Below, in pieces: positions 33,997-43,352 of a DNA stretch of 64,000 nt. The notes beneath the pieces are model-generated. The model made no database searches, was not told the DNA's origin, and saw only the letters and a list, made by a program, of their open reading frames with translations. How positions within the stretch are numbered: position 1 is the stretch's first letter; every line of letters starts with the position of its first letter. Origin of the DNA: Parabacteroides sp. Marseille-P3160 (GTDB lineage Bacteria > Bacteroidota > Bacteroidia > Bacteroidales > Tannerellaceae). A program made the position numbers and the translations under genes. Location of the stretch: positions 2,823,729 to 2,887,728 of the forward strand of contig NZ_LT799418.1 of the NCBI RefSeq assembly GCF_900162725.1. Direction: 5' to 3'.

Positions 33997-34881
33997 ATGA
34001 CTACAAACGACCGTTTACATTATCTGACTATTAGTTCTACCGACGAGGAATGGGGTATTGTCGTGACTACGATCGGGCATCAGACCATCTCGCCCAAGGA
34101 GACCTACCCTCCTGTTTCCCTCCACCCCGACTCCTATAATTTCAAACCGCAAACAGGACGTATTCTCAATGAGTATCAATTAGTTTACATTACGAAAGGA
34201 AGTGGTTATTTTTCCTCTCAATCCTGCAAACATCAGAAAGTAGAAGCCGGAACCATTTTACTCTTATTTCCCGGCGAATGGCATAGTTATTACCCCGACC
34301 CTGCTACCGGTTGGGAAGAGTATTGGGTCGGGTTTCGCGGACCGCATATCGATAAACGGGTTGAGAAAGGATTTTTTCAAAAAGAAGAATCTCTTTTCCA
34401 TATCGGATTAAGCACGACAATACTGGGACTGTATGAAGACATCCTCAATTACGCCCAAAATGAAAAAACCGGATATCAGCAGATGATTTCCAGTATTGTT
34501 CTACATATTTTAGGATCTGTTTATTATAAAAGGAAGAAAAGCCTTTTCGCCAATTCTATGATTGTCGACAAGATTAACGAAGCCCGCAATCTAATGAAAA
34601 ACACACTCCAACATCCTCTATCCCAAGAAGAAATAGCAGCAAAATTAGGTTTAGGTTATTCTTGGTTCCGCCGGATGTTTAAGGAGTATACCGGCGTCTC
34701 ACCGGCTCAATACCAGTTACAACAGCGTTTATTACGGGCAAAAGAACTATTAACCACTACCTCGATGAATGTTTCAGAGATTGCCTATACGCTTTACTTC
34801 GAAAATGCCTGCCAATTTTCGACTTTTTTCAGAAAGAAAGAAGGCATCACCCCCTCTGAATTCAGGAAACGCGCCCATTAA
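33997..34881 (+). CDS. rhaR: AraC-family regulator of rhamnose genes
   Basis: 294 residues. The N-terminal half is a cupin-like sugar-binding domain (GSGYFSSQSCKHQKVEAGTI, LLFPGEWHSYYPD). The C-terminal 100 residues form the double helix-turn-helix: LSQEEIAAKLGLGYSWFRRM with FKEYTGVSPAQYQLQQRLL, then MNVSEIAYTLYFENACQFST with GITPSEFRKRAH. Divergent placement next to rhaB, and the known AraC-type RhaR activator in Bacteroides rhamnose loci, support a role as rhamnose-responsive activator. The symbol is assigned by context. It converges towards the GH127 gene, with a 22-bp repeat array between the two 3' ends. Confidence 0.85.
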   Translation: MTTNDRLHYLTISSTDEEWGIVVTTIGHQTISPKETYPPVSLHPDSYNFKPQTGRILNEYQLVYITKGSGYFSSQSCKHQKVEAGTILLLFPGEWHSYYPDPATGWEEYWVGFRGPHIDKRVEKGFFQKEESLFHIGLSTTILGLYEDILNYAQNEKTGYQQMISSIVLHILGSVYYKRKKSLFANSMIVDKINEARNLMKNTLQHPLSQEEIAAKLGLGYSWFRRMFKEYTGVSPAQYQLQQRLLRAKELLTTTSMNVSEIAYTLYFENACQFSTFFRKKEGITPSEFRKRAH

Positions 34882-34958
34882 TTTTCAGAATATGCCCCTT
34901 CAAAAAATACCGGAAAGCATAAAAAAGGGACTGTACCAGAAAAAATCCTGTAAAAAAT

Positions 34959-35036
34959 TCATAACTATGAACCCACGCAGTCATAGTTATGAATCCGTTC
35001 GTTCATAGTTATGACTGTACTCGTTCATAGTTATGA
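34959..35036. repeat. Array of 12-bp palindromes TCATAGTTATGA with exact 22-bp period
   Basis: Four copies start at 34959, 34981, 35003 and 35025: the first reads TCATAACTATGA and the other three TCATAGTTATGA (its reverse complement). The 10-base spacers differ. The array fills the gap between the convergent 3' ends of the AraC gene and the GH127 gene. Its architecture equals that of the array at 14350-14440, with a different sequence. Confidence 0.9.
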
Positions 35037-35077
35037 ATTTTTCAGTTAAGAACGAATGACTTTTGACACATTTAAGG

Positions 35078-36931
35078 TCAATACGGTTTATACGGACTAT
35101 GCATTACATTTAAAGTCTTGGGCAACCAGACTCGGTAACGTTCTGCCTTATTCCATGTATTCCCAGCCGAGGCAAAGTCGCAGAAATGAATCGGCTTGGG
35201 GTCACGATTTCCTTCCAGATCCGTCCCCAAAACCATTGGAACGGTAAACGCCATCCAGGCAAAGTCGGAAGCTGCTGAGGGTTGTAAATCCACATAGCCC
35301 TCTTTTTGTACAATCACCGACGCCTCATCCACATCACCATCCCCAAAACGACTATCCCGCGCCAGTACGATAGGTCCGCGAACAATGGCCTGCGCTTGAT
35401 TGAGTTCCACTACATGCGCACGCAGATCAAGAGTCAAAACCACCTGGTCTCCCGGATTCCACTTCCGGCGAAGGGTATAATAGCTACCCTGCAAGCAACC
35501 GGTTTGCGCTTCCCCATTCACCGCAACGCTTACCTGCCGGCTCCAAGCCGGAATACGAAGCAAAAGAGAAAATTCGGTGGCCTTTTCGGGATTCACCTCT
35601 ATTGCAATCTGGTCTTTTACCGGATAATCGGTTTGCTGCCGAAGCTGTACTTTCCTTTTATTCGCCAATTGTATATCCACCGTGGAAGGTGCATACAAAT
35701 TAACCCGCACAGCATCGTCTTTCACTTGATAGGCAAAGGCGGGAATCAAGGCGAAAGCCCGCGGTCCATTTGCATTGCAGCAGTTAATATGCATACCGCA
35801 TTGCTCCTCCCCTTCATGCCGCCAGCCTTCCAAGGGACTGTATTTGGCAATTTGCGACGCGTCACTTTTCATGGAGGCCAGCAATGCGTTATAAATGGTC
35901 TTCTCAATCTGGTCGGCATATAACGAATTGCCGGTCAATTCCAACAGACGGTTACAAATTTGCATCCAGGTAAAAGTGACGCAAGTTTCCATCATGTGAT
36001 ACGTCGGAATAGTCTGACGGTTATTTCCACCATACCAACATTCAAAAGCGCTGCCCGAACCGGCAATATTGATCTCCTCATTGATTATATGATTCACCGT
36101 TTTTTCCACCACCGACAAATACAACGGATTCTTCGTTACTTTATATAATTCCAGCAGCCCTTCGTAACAAGACATCATCTCATAGGCTTTCTGTCCGTTT
36201 TCCCTGGAGAACCAAATCTTCGGATGCGGGAAGCGTTGAGATACCGGCACGTCGGCAATCGCTTTGCTGATTAATTGCGGTCCTTCCGGAGTTTCCCATT
36301 GGGCGACAATATATTGGGCAAAATTCAAATACTTTTCCTCTTTCGTCCGGTTATACAGATACATAACCGGCTCTAAAATGCTGGAACTCGCCATACCGAT
36401 ATAGTTGCCGGTTGTTACAATATTAACTTTTCCGGGCCCTACCTGGGTCATCAAATGGTCGATCATCCGGCAGGCGGCATCCAAAGCCTTTTTATCTCCC
36501 GAAAGATCCGCATAGGCGATCAACCCGAGTGCCGTATATTTGCGCCCCCAGACGTCCCATTGCTGTAATTGGGCGGCTTCCGAATAATTTCCGATATAAC
36601 CGTTGGGGAGCTGAGTTTTCAATAAAGATTCTACGCTTTCGCTAATAATTTTATATAACTCCGGATCTTTATTATAACGGTAGGATGCAATGGCGCCTTG
36701 CACCCATTTTCCCCAGAACTCGCTCTGCCAGCGGCTGGTTTCTTCCTTATGGCGGAATGGTTCGACGAGATGATCCACATCCTGTGCCTTCACACGATGC
36801 TCAATGCAATTATCTACGCTCCTCCCCAGATAACCACTGAGTTCAATATGCTGCAAAGTCTGTCCCCAAACAATAAAAGGAATACAAAATAATAGGAAAG
36901 AAATGTTTCTGACAAAATGGTTCTTCTTCAT
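35078..36931 (-). CDS. GH127-type (DUF1680) beta-L-arabinofuranosidase, exported
   Basis: 617 residues with a Sec signal (MKKNHFVRNISFLLFCIPFI then VWGQ). An (alpha/alpha)6 barrel follows, with DWDVWGRKYTALGLI-type helices. MMETCVTFTWMQICNRLLE supplies the catalytic-region Glu and a Cys, and GMHINCCNANGPRAF the Cys-Cys pair; in GH127 these cysteines bind zinc and one is the nucleophile. C-terminal beta domains end in the family ASAGNTWNKAERYRVWLPK string. It should release beta-L-arabinofuranose from plant or glycoprotein glycans. Related families (GH146 and other DUF1680 groups) look similar, so the exact family is less sure than the fold. Confidence 0.8.
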   Translation of the reverse strand: MKKNHFVRNISFLLFCIPFIVWGQTLQHIELSGYLGRSVDNCIEHRVKAQDVDHLVEPFRHKEETSRWQSEFWGKWVQGAIASYRYNKDPELYKIISESVESLLKTQLPNGYIGNYSEAAQLQQWDVWGRKYTALGLIAYADLSGDKKALDAACRMIDHLMTQVGPGKVNIVTTGNYIGMASSSILEPVMYLYNRTKEEKYLNFAQYIVAQWETPEGPQLISKAIADVPVSQRFPHPKIWFSRENGQKAYEMMSCYEGLLELYKVTKNPLYLSVVEKTVNHIINEEINIAGSGSAFECWYGGNNRQTIPTYHMMETCVTFTWMQICNRLLELTGNSLYADQIEKTIYNALLASMKSDASQIAKYSPLEGWRHEGEEQCGMHINCCNANGPRAFALIPAFAYQVKDDAVRVNLYAPSTVDIQLANKRKVQLRQQTDYPVKDQIAIEVNPEKATEFSLLLRIPAWSRQVSVAVNGEAQTGCLQGSYYTLRRKWNPGDQVVLTLDLRAHVVELNQAQAIVRGPIVLARDSRFGDGDVDEASVIVQKEGYVDLQPSAASDFAWMAFTVPMVLGTDLEGNRDPKPIHFCDFASAGNTWNKAERYRVWLPKTLNVMHSPYKPY

Positions 36932-36959
36932 AATTTACAATAATATAGATTATATGTTG

Positions 36960-36967
36960 CAAATATA
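36960..36967 (-). promoter_or_regulatory. -7 promoter box of the GH127 gene
   Basis: Minus-strand TATATTTG, 28 bases before the start codon, showing that the gene has its own promoter. Confidence 0.45.
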
Positions 36968-37073
36968 GACTTCTTATCGTAAAGATAAATTAGAGATATG
37001 ATATTCTTTCTTACAAATCTGCCACTAAAAACAGGAACCTTAGTCAGGAGTTATTTCTTTATATTCATATAAA

Positions 37074-37165
37074 TTATAGTTCGTAATCTATCCCGGCAAC
37101 CATACCATGGATTCCAACCATCCGTCGTTTTTCTATCAAGATAGAAATACAAATATAGCATGAAT
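37074..37165 (-). pseudogene. Internally deleted copy of the DUF5131 gene
   Basis: On the minus strand a TATATTTG box (37150-37157), a degenerate 5' coding end (TTDGWNPWYGC, start ATG changed to ACG) and then, out of frame, the last codons (AGIDYEL, stop at 37074). These match the promoter, MTNGWNPWHGC start and AGINYKL end of the intact gene at 43353-44072. Nearly 700 bases of the middle are missing. Together with the intact gene it flanks the efflux operon. Confidence 0.65.
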
Positions 37166-37191
37166 ATACTATCGATAATCAAGACAACAAA

Positions 37192-38511
37192 CTACAAATT
37201 AGCAACAAGTTGCTTCAATTTAGTTTCAGCCACTTTCAGGTTGTAACGAAAATTAATCAATCGCGTATTTGAGTCAACAAAGTCGTTCTGAGCCTGACGC
37301 ACTTCCAGAGAAGTCGCTTGCCCTTGTTTCAGCCAATCGATGCTGATTTGGATGTTTTCCTTTGCCAGTTCATTATTTTCAGTTTCGATTTTCAGCAATT
37401 GCTGTTGATTCTCAAATTCTGTCAGCGTATTTTGTAGTTGGATATTAACTTGCAATTTTATATTATGTAAATCATATTCTGCAGATTGTGCCTGAATTTT
37501 GGCAACCCGTTCTTTCCGTTTGTTTTCTCCCGCATTATAAATAGGAATGGAAAGTGTCACTCCTACCTGTGGACCTACAGAACTCGTTTTTAGAGCAGAA
37601 CCTGCCGAATTGACTGTCTGCGACGCATAATAACCGGTTCTAAAGCTTAGTGTCGGCAGATAAGCTGCCCGGTTTTCTTTCAATACTAACTGGGCAATCT
37701 CAATTTGCTTTTGAAAAGCAAGAATACTGGTATTTGAATTATTGATTTTTTGAAGTAAGTCGGCCTTATCGGGAGAATAGTCCAATGGAATTGAATCTAC
37801 AATTTCAAATTGTTCTTCCGCATTTTGCCCAAGTAACTGATTCAATGTTTTTAATGCTGCATCAATGACAAATTGTTGATTAATTACATTTTCAGTAGTA
37901 ACATTTAAATCTATTTTAGCCTGAAGAAGGTCGGTCTTCAACATCGATCCGGCATTAAAGCCGGCCTGGGAGATCATGACCCGGTCGCGATTATAATTCA
38001 TCGATTCGTTGATGGAAGCCAACTGTTGTTTCTGTCTCACCACATCATAATAAGCGGCAATTACATCGAAATAAGTTTGCAATACCTGATCTCTGAATTG
38101 AATCTCGCCAAGAGTCTGCATCTCATTTAATTTACTTCTGGTAACAAACATTTTTCCACCGTCGAATAATGTCCAATTCAATTCAACGCCGGTACTAAAA
38201 GCAGTGGTAGATAACGATGGATGATCATTTCTGGTATCCGAAGCAAGTTTTTGTTTGGTATCATTCAATTCATAACCAGCTGTACCTGTAAAAGCAATTG
38301 TCGGCATCATTCCTGCATTTCCAGCCGTATTATTCACCTTGGCTATCGTGGCGTCGTTTCCAGCAACAAGAATATCAAAATTATTCTTTAATGCGATCTT
38401 GATTGCATCCTCAGGAGTTAATAATTTTTGAGCATTAACCATTGAAAAAAGAGAAAACAGCAAGAATAAAGCACATACTTTCATCACGCTTATCATTTTA
38501 ATGAATTTCAT
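37192..38511 (-). CDS. TolC-family outer-membrane efflux protein
   Basis: 439 residues with a Sec signal (VCALFLLFSLFSMVNAQ). Two structural repeats of the TolC fold are visible: LLTPEDAIKIALKNNFDILV at the start of the first, and paired coiled-coil helices with INFRYNLKVAETKLKQLVANL at the end. It forms the trimeric outer-membrane channel for the RND pump encoded upstream. The start overlaps the RND stop by 4 bases (ATGA), so translation is coupled. Confidence 0.93.
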   Translation of the reverse strand: MKFIKMISVMKVCALFLLFSLFSMVNAQKLLTPEDAIKIALKNNFDILVAGNDATIAKVNNTAGNAGMMPTIAFTGTAGYELNDTKQKLASDTRNDHPSLSTTAFSTGVELNWTLFDGGKMFVTRSKLNEMQTLGEIQFRDQVLQTYFDVIAAYYDVVRQKQQLASINESMNYNRDRVMISQAGFNAGSMLKTDLLQAKIDLNVTTENVINQQFVIDAALKTLNQLLGQNAEEQFEIVDSIPLDYSPDKADLLQKINNSNTSILAFQKQIEIAQLVLKENRAAYLPTLSFRTGYYASQTVNSAGSALKTSSVGPQVGVTLSIPIYNAGENKRKERVAKIQAQSAEYDLHNIKLQVNIQLQNTLTEFENQQQLLKIETENNELAKENIQISIDWLKQGQATSLEVRQAQNDFVDSNTRLINFRYNLKVAETKLKQLVANL

Positions 38512-41500
38512 TCCGTACCAATTTTATTATTACTTGACATGGCGATATAAATAATCGGAATAACAAATAAGGTTAGCAATAACGAAAATAGTAATCCCCC
38601 TACTACTACGATTCCCAATGGAATACGACTGGTAGAACCGGCACCTAATGCCAATGCGATAGGCAATGCGCCAAAAATAGTTGCTAGCGAAGTCATTAAA
38701 ATAGGACGGAAACGGGCTGATGCCGATTCAAAAGCAGCCACTTTTTTGTTCATACCCATTTTACGCTTCTGATTGGCAAATTCCACAATCAAAATACCGT
38801 TTTTAGTCACAATACCTATCAGTAAAATCATACCGATTTCAGAGAATATATTCAACGTTTGTCCGAATATCCAAAGAGACAGCATAGCTCCCGCTATCGC
38901 CATAGGCACAGTGAACATGATAATGAACGGATCACGGAAACTTTCGAACTGAGCTGCCAAAATCAAATAAATAAGCAACAAAGCTAAAATAAGAGCAAAC
39001 GAGATATTCGAATTACTTTCGGCAAAATCCCGTGAAGGCCCCGATAATGCTGTAGTAAATGTAGGATCGAGCAATCTACTGCCAATTTGCTGCATTTCGG
39101 CAATTCCTTCACCCAGCGTCTTGCCCTCAGCCAAATTGGCCGAAACAGTAGCCGATTTATAGCGGTTGAAATGGTATAAAATCGGAGGCGAACTATTTTC
39201 ATTTATTTTGACCAGATTGTCTAACTGAACCAAAGCTCCGTTGTTGGAACGAACATACATAGATGAAATATCGGCCGGAATATTCCTGCCGCTGCGTTCC
39301 ATCTGCCCGACAACATAATACTGTCTGTTATTACGTAAAAAATAATCATATCGACTACCGCTATATGCTAAATTCAGTGCATTGGATACATCACTTTCAT
39401 TGACTCCCAGGCTGGTCGCTTTCAAACGGTCCACTGTAATATCGACTTCCGGTTTATTAAATTTTAAGTCGACATCAATATTGCTGAAGACCGGACTATT
39501 TTGCGCTTCCTCCATAAATTTAGGTAAGACTGTCCTGATTTTTTCAAAATCAAGATTCTGCAATACAAATTGTACCGGCAATCCTCTGGAATTAGAAGTG
39601 GCGATGGTCGGTTCCTGACTGGCGATAACCCGCGCATCGGGGACGGAATCATAAATTCCGGACAGTTTTTTAAATATAGCCTGTTGACTTGCTTTACGTT
39701 CCGAAGGATCGGAAAGAAAAATAGTTAAGGAACCCGTATTTGTCGAGCTTGCCGACGAACCTCCCGCATAACGGGACATGGTATATTTAGCTTCCGGAAC
39801 CCTGTCCAGATTAATTCTAGCTAATCGGTCAACGATATTCTTGGTTGTACTGTATTCCGTACCTTCCGGCGCTGTAATATTGGTGCGGATATAACTATGA
39901 TCTTCGAGCGGTGCTAATTCCGATTTCAGATTTGCCGATAAGCAAACGATTATCACAATACACAATCCCAAAATTGAAAAGGATATCCACTTATTCTGAA
40001 TAAAAAAACTAAGATAGCGTCTGTATTTTTTCTCCATACCTAAAAAAAACGGTTCGCTTGCCAAATAAAATTTGGAATGATGCGATGCCGAACCGCCCAA
40101 AATGACATTCAAAACGGGTGTCAGGGTTAGTGAAACCAATGATGAAATCAGTACGGCACTTGCTACGACTATACCGAACTCACGGAATAAACGTCCGGTA
40201 AAACCTTGTAAAAAAATGACAGGGATAAAAACAATAGCCAGCGTAAGTGAAGTGGAAATAACGGCAAAGAATATTTCACGGGTTCCTTCCATCGCCGCAC
40301 GAAATTTATCCATTCCCTGTTCTATCCGTTTAAATATATTTTCAGTCACTACAATCCCATCATCTACTACCAATCCTGTGGCCAAGACAATACCCAATAG
40401 CGAAAGCACATTGATGGAGAATCCGAAAAGGTACATAATAAAGAATGTCCCTATTAGCGAAACCGGAATATCAATCAGCGGACGCAAAGCTATTATCCAG
40501 TTCCGGAAAAAAAGAAAGATAATAAGAACAACCAGAGAAATAGCAATTAACAGCGTTTCGAGTACATCCTTCACGGATTGTTTGACAAAGACCGATTTAT
40601 CACGTCCCACATTCAACTCTATCCCTTTAGGGGCACTCTGCCTGATTTGCGCCAACCGTTTATTGAATTCAGTCGAAATTTGAATATCATTCGCTCCAGG
40701 CAAAGGGATTAAAGCCAACGATACTCCTACATTTCCATTTATGGCCCCACCCGATTCTTCGTTTTGTGAACCGAGTATCGCTTCGCCAATATCGCTTAAC
40801 CGGATAACCTGATTGTCGGTTTGCCTAATTATCAAATTATTAAAATCATCCTCGGTAACCAGTCTTCCGAAAGTTTTTACAGTGAGTTCGGTAGCATTCC
40901 CTCTAATCTTTCCACCCGGCATTTCCACATTTTCTTTTTGCAATGCAGCATCTATATCGGCAGGTGTAACGTTAAAGGCCGACATTTTTGCCGAATTAAA
41001 CCATAAACGCATGGCTGGACGTTGCTGCCCGTAAATGGCTACGGAACTGATACCGGGAATCGTTTGCAACTTCTCCTGAAGCACAGTCTCGGCATAATCG
41101 CTCATTTCGACGACATCCATCGTTTCACTTTCCACCATCAACATAATAATCGGATCGCTGTTTGCATCCGCTTTAGTTACCGTTGGCGGAGCATCAATAT
41201 CCTGAGGCAGGTTTCTCATGGCCTGTGAGACTTTATCACGAACATCATTCGCTGCTTTCTCCAGATCGGCACCTAACTCAAATTCAACGGTAATATTACT
41301 TGTTCCGGTAGCGGATTGGGATGAAATAGATTTCACACCTTCAATGCCGTTTATCGATTTCTCAAGAGGTTCGGTTATTTGTGATTCTATAATTTCATCG
41401 TTTGCTCCCGTATAATTTGTCTGTACTGTAATAATAGGCGGATCAATGGCCGGATAGAGTCTGACAGTCAAAAAATTAAACCCTACCACTCCCATTAAAA

Positions 41501-41564
41501 TAATAATAAGGCTTAGCACAATGGAACCAACAGGACGTTTTAATGCAATATCTGAAATGGTCAT
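38508..41564 (-). CDS. RND-family efflux pump inner-membrane transporter (HAE1/AcrB-like)
   Basis: 1018 residues, full length. Twelve membrane helices with two large periplasmic loops; IALKRPVGSIVLSLIIILMG opens helix 1, and LATGLVVDDGIVVTENIFKR in helix 4 holds the Asp-Asp proton relay. The C-terminal half repeats the pattern with GIVTKNGILIVEFANQKRK. It exports drugs, detergents or other amphiphiles using the proton gradient. It lies 3 bases after the adaptor gene. Confidence 0.95.
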   Translation of the reverse strand: MTISDIALKRPVGSIVLSLIIILMGVVGFNFLTVRLYPAIDPPIITVQTNYTGANDEIIESQITEPLEKSINGIEGVKSISSQSATGTSNITVEFELGADLEKAANDVRDKVSQAMRNLPQDIDAPPTVTKADANSDPIIMLMVESETMDVVEMSDYAETVLQEKLQTIPGISSVAIYGQQRPAMRLWFNSAKMSAFNVTPADIDAALQKENVEMPGGKIRGNATELTVKTFGRLVTEDDFNNLIIRQTDNQVIRLSDIGEAILGSQNEESGGAINGNVGVSLALIPLPGANDIQISTEFNKRLAQIRQSAPKGIELNVGRDKSVFVKQSVKDVLETLLIAISLVVLIIFLFFRNWIIALRPLIDIPVSLIGTFFIMYLFGFSINVLSLLGIVLATGLVVDDGIVVTENIFKRIEQGMDKFRAAMEGTREIFFAVISTSLTLAIVFIPVIFLQGFTGRLFREFGIVVASAVLISSLVSLTLTPVLNVILGGSASHHSKFYLASEPFFLGMEKKYRRYLSFFIQNKWISFSILGLCIVIIVCLSANLKSELAPLEDHSYIRTNITAPEGTEYSTTKNIVDRLARINLDRVPEAKYTMSRYAGGSSASSTNTGSLTIFLSDPSERKASQQAIFKKLSGIYDSVPDARVIASQEPTIATSNSRGLPVQFVLQNLDFEKIRTVLPKFMEEAQNSPVFSNIDVDLKFNKPEVDITVDRLKATSLGVNESDVSNALNLAYSGSRYDYFLRNNRQYYVVGQMERSGRNIPADISSMYVRSNNGALVQLDNLVKINENSSPPILYHFNRYKSATVSANLAEGKTLGEGIAEMQQIGSRLLDPTFTTALSGPSRDFAESNSNISFALILALLLIYLILAAQFESFRDPFIIMFTVPMAIAGAMLSLWIFGQTLNIFSEIGMILLIGIVTKNGILIVEFANQKRKMGMNKKVAAFESASARFRPILMTSLATIFGALPIALALGAGSTSRIPLGIVVVGGLLFSLLLTLFVIPIIYIAMSSNNKIGTE

Positions 41565-41567
41565 AAT

Positions 41568-42632
41568 TTATTTTTTTACAGAAGAAAACAGTAATTGGCT
41601 ACCTTCTTTCAGAAATTGTAAGCCAGAGGTAACAATTGTATCACCGGACTGGATACCTTCGATAACTTCTATGCTTGAAGCTTGGCGGATTCCTGTTTTA
41701 ATTTCCACAAAATGAGCTTTACCTCCTCTGGCAACAATCACTGTCTTAGTATCTTCCTGAGGTATTATCGATTGTATAGGAATTAAAAGGGCATCCGGAT
41801 TTTCATTGAGTCGAACCGATACATTACTAAATGAACCGGGAAGCAAATCCGGAGATTTCGTATTAACCAAGGCTCTGATCTTCAAATTACGAGTGGAAGC
41901 ATCAACACCTTCTTCGGTGGCGATGACTGTAGCATTGAATTGTTTTTCGACATCAGTGGTACTGAATTTGATTTTCATGCCTGTTTTAATCATCGGTCCG
42001 TATTTTTCCGGAACACTGAAATCAAGTTTAATTTTATCTTCGGTCCGTATAGTGGCTAATAAAGTGGATGGACTAATAATGGCACCCACGCTGATACTTC
42101 TTAATCCTATTACACCGTCAAAGGGTGCACGAACTTCAGTTTTTCGTATCAAAGTCTTTTCTACCTCTATATCCGCTTTTAGAGAACTTAGTTGCAACCC
42201 GGTCTGCTCATAATCATTTAGAGTGATTCCATTCACTTTAAGCAATTCGGTCTGACGTTCATAAATTTTTTGTTGGATAGCAAGCTGAACCTCTAATTTC
42301 TTCAATGTTGCCTGAAGGTCGTCATCAAAAAGTTTAACCAGCAAAGTTCCTTCCTTTACTGGCTTTCCCTCCGGCAAATTAATCATAACCACTCTCCCTG
42401 CAACTTCATTTTTTAATTCGACTTCCTCTAAAGCAAGCAAAGAACCGGAAACGGTTATCTCGGTGATAAGCAATGATGGTTTAGCAATAAATCCATCTAC
42501 TTTTTTCTGCTTTTTTTCCTTTGGCTCCCTTTTATTTTCCTCATCGGATGCCTTTGAGAAACCCAACCTCAGAAAGAAAGCAACTAATAATATAAAGACT
42601 ATTGAGATCCAGATAGTTGATTTTCTTTTCAT
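41568..42632 (-). CDS. RND efflux periplasmic adaptor (membrane fusion protein)
   Basis: 354 residues: an N-terminal membrane anchor (STIWISIVFILLVAFFLRLG), a lipoyl half (VELKNEVAGRVVMINLPEGK), an alpha hairpin (about 105-160), the second lipoyl half (VRAPFDGVIGLRSISVGAII) and beta-barrel and membrane-proximal domains. It bridges the RND pump and the TolC channel. It follows marR by 8 bases in a four-gene operon. Confidence 0.94.
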   Translation of the reverse strand: MKRKSTIWISIVFILLVAFFLRLGFSKASDEENKREPKEKKQKKVDGFIAKPSLLITEITVSGSLLALEEVELKNEVAGRVVMINLPEGKPVKEGTLLVKLFDDDLQATLKKLEVQLAIQQKIYERQTELLKVNGITLNDYEQTGLQLSSLKADIEVEKTLIRKTEVRAPFDGVIGLRSISVGAIISPSTLLATIRTEDKIKLDFSVPEKYGPMIKTGMKIKFSTTDVEKQFNATVIATEEGVDASTRNLKIRALVNTKSPDLLPGSFSNVSVRLNENPDALLIPIQSIIPQEDTKTVIVARGGKAHFVEIKTGIRQASSIEVIEGIQSGDTIVTSGLQFLKEGSQLLFSSVKK

Positions 42633-42640
42633 TTGATTTT

Positions 42641-43063
42641 TTAACTTTTATGCGGCAAAAGATTTGACTCTAATATTGAAAGTATATTATATAACTCATT
42701 AATCTGGCTTTCACTCAAACAATTCAACGCTATTGAAGTCGTATTTATCATAGCTGTTTTTATTTCAGGCAAGGCTAGCCGGGCTTTCTCGGTTATGGTT
42801 AATTCGTATTTTCGTTTATCCGTTTGATTCTGTATCCGTTTCACATATCCATTCGACGATAAATAATCAATGATTCTGACTACCTGAACTTTGTCGCACA
42901 TCAATTGGTAGGCAAGTTCTTGTTGTGTAATTCCGTTACCAGCTTCGATAAGTAACAAGGGATAAAACGAACGGTTAATATCAAGATTTTTCAAATATCC
43001 CTGAAGTATTGCCTGAAGCCTTTGTCCTATTTTAGCCATTCTGCGGCCGACTGGTTCTTGCAT
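42641..43063 (-). CDS. MarR-family repressor of the efflux operon
   Basis: 140 residues with the winged helix-turn-helix: GITQQELAYQLMCDKVQVVR as the recognition region, then IIDYLSSNGYVKRIQNQTDK and the wing RKYELTITEKA. As the first gene of the efflux operon it probably represses its own promoter and is released by pump substrates. A palindrome TGTTATTTATAACA lies 19 bases upstream of its start. Confidence 0.92.
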   Translation of the reverse strand: MQEPVGRRMAKIGQRLQAILQGYLKNLDINRSFYPLLLIEAGNGITQQELAYQLMCDKVQVVRIIDYLSSNGYVKRIQNQTDKRKYELTITEKARLALPEIKTAMINTTSIALNCLSESQINELYNILSILESNLLPHKS

Positions 43064-43081
43064 GAAGTTTATTTTTAGATA

Positions 43082-43095
43082 TGTTATTTATAACA
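43082..43095. promoter_or_regulatory. Candidate MarR operator
   Basis: Perfect palindrome TGTTA-TTTA-TAACA (5-base arms) 18 bases upstream of the marR ATG. Size and place suit a MarR dimer site; no binding data are implied. Confidence 0.45.
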
Positions 43096-43352
43096 GGTTT
43101 AAAAAACGCATGCAATATTAAGTATAATATTTTTAGTTTACACTGTTATCTATTTTATTTAATTGTTCTCTATTTCATTTAATAGAAGTTTAATTATATC
43201 GTATGAAGTTAGTGTAAGAAGGCGTGGTTTTTATACAAATCTTTGATTATTCTACCAGTTTCACTGATTTAGTTCGGGGAGCTATTATTTTTTCTGATTC
43301 ATTTTTTTCAATGATACTGTTTGAATAACTATTTTTTTATGCCCGATAAAAA

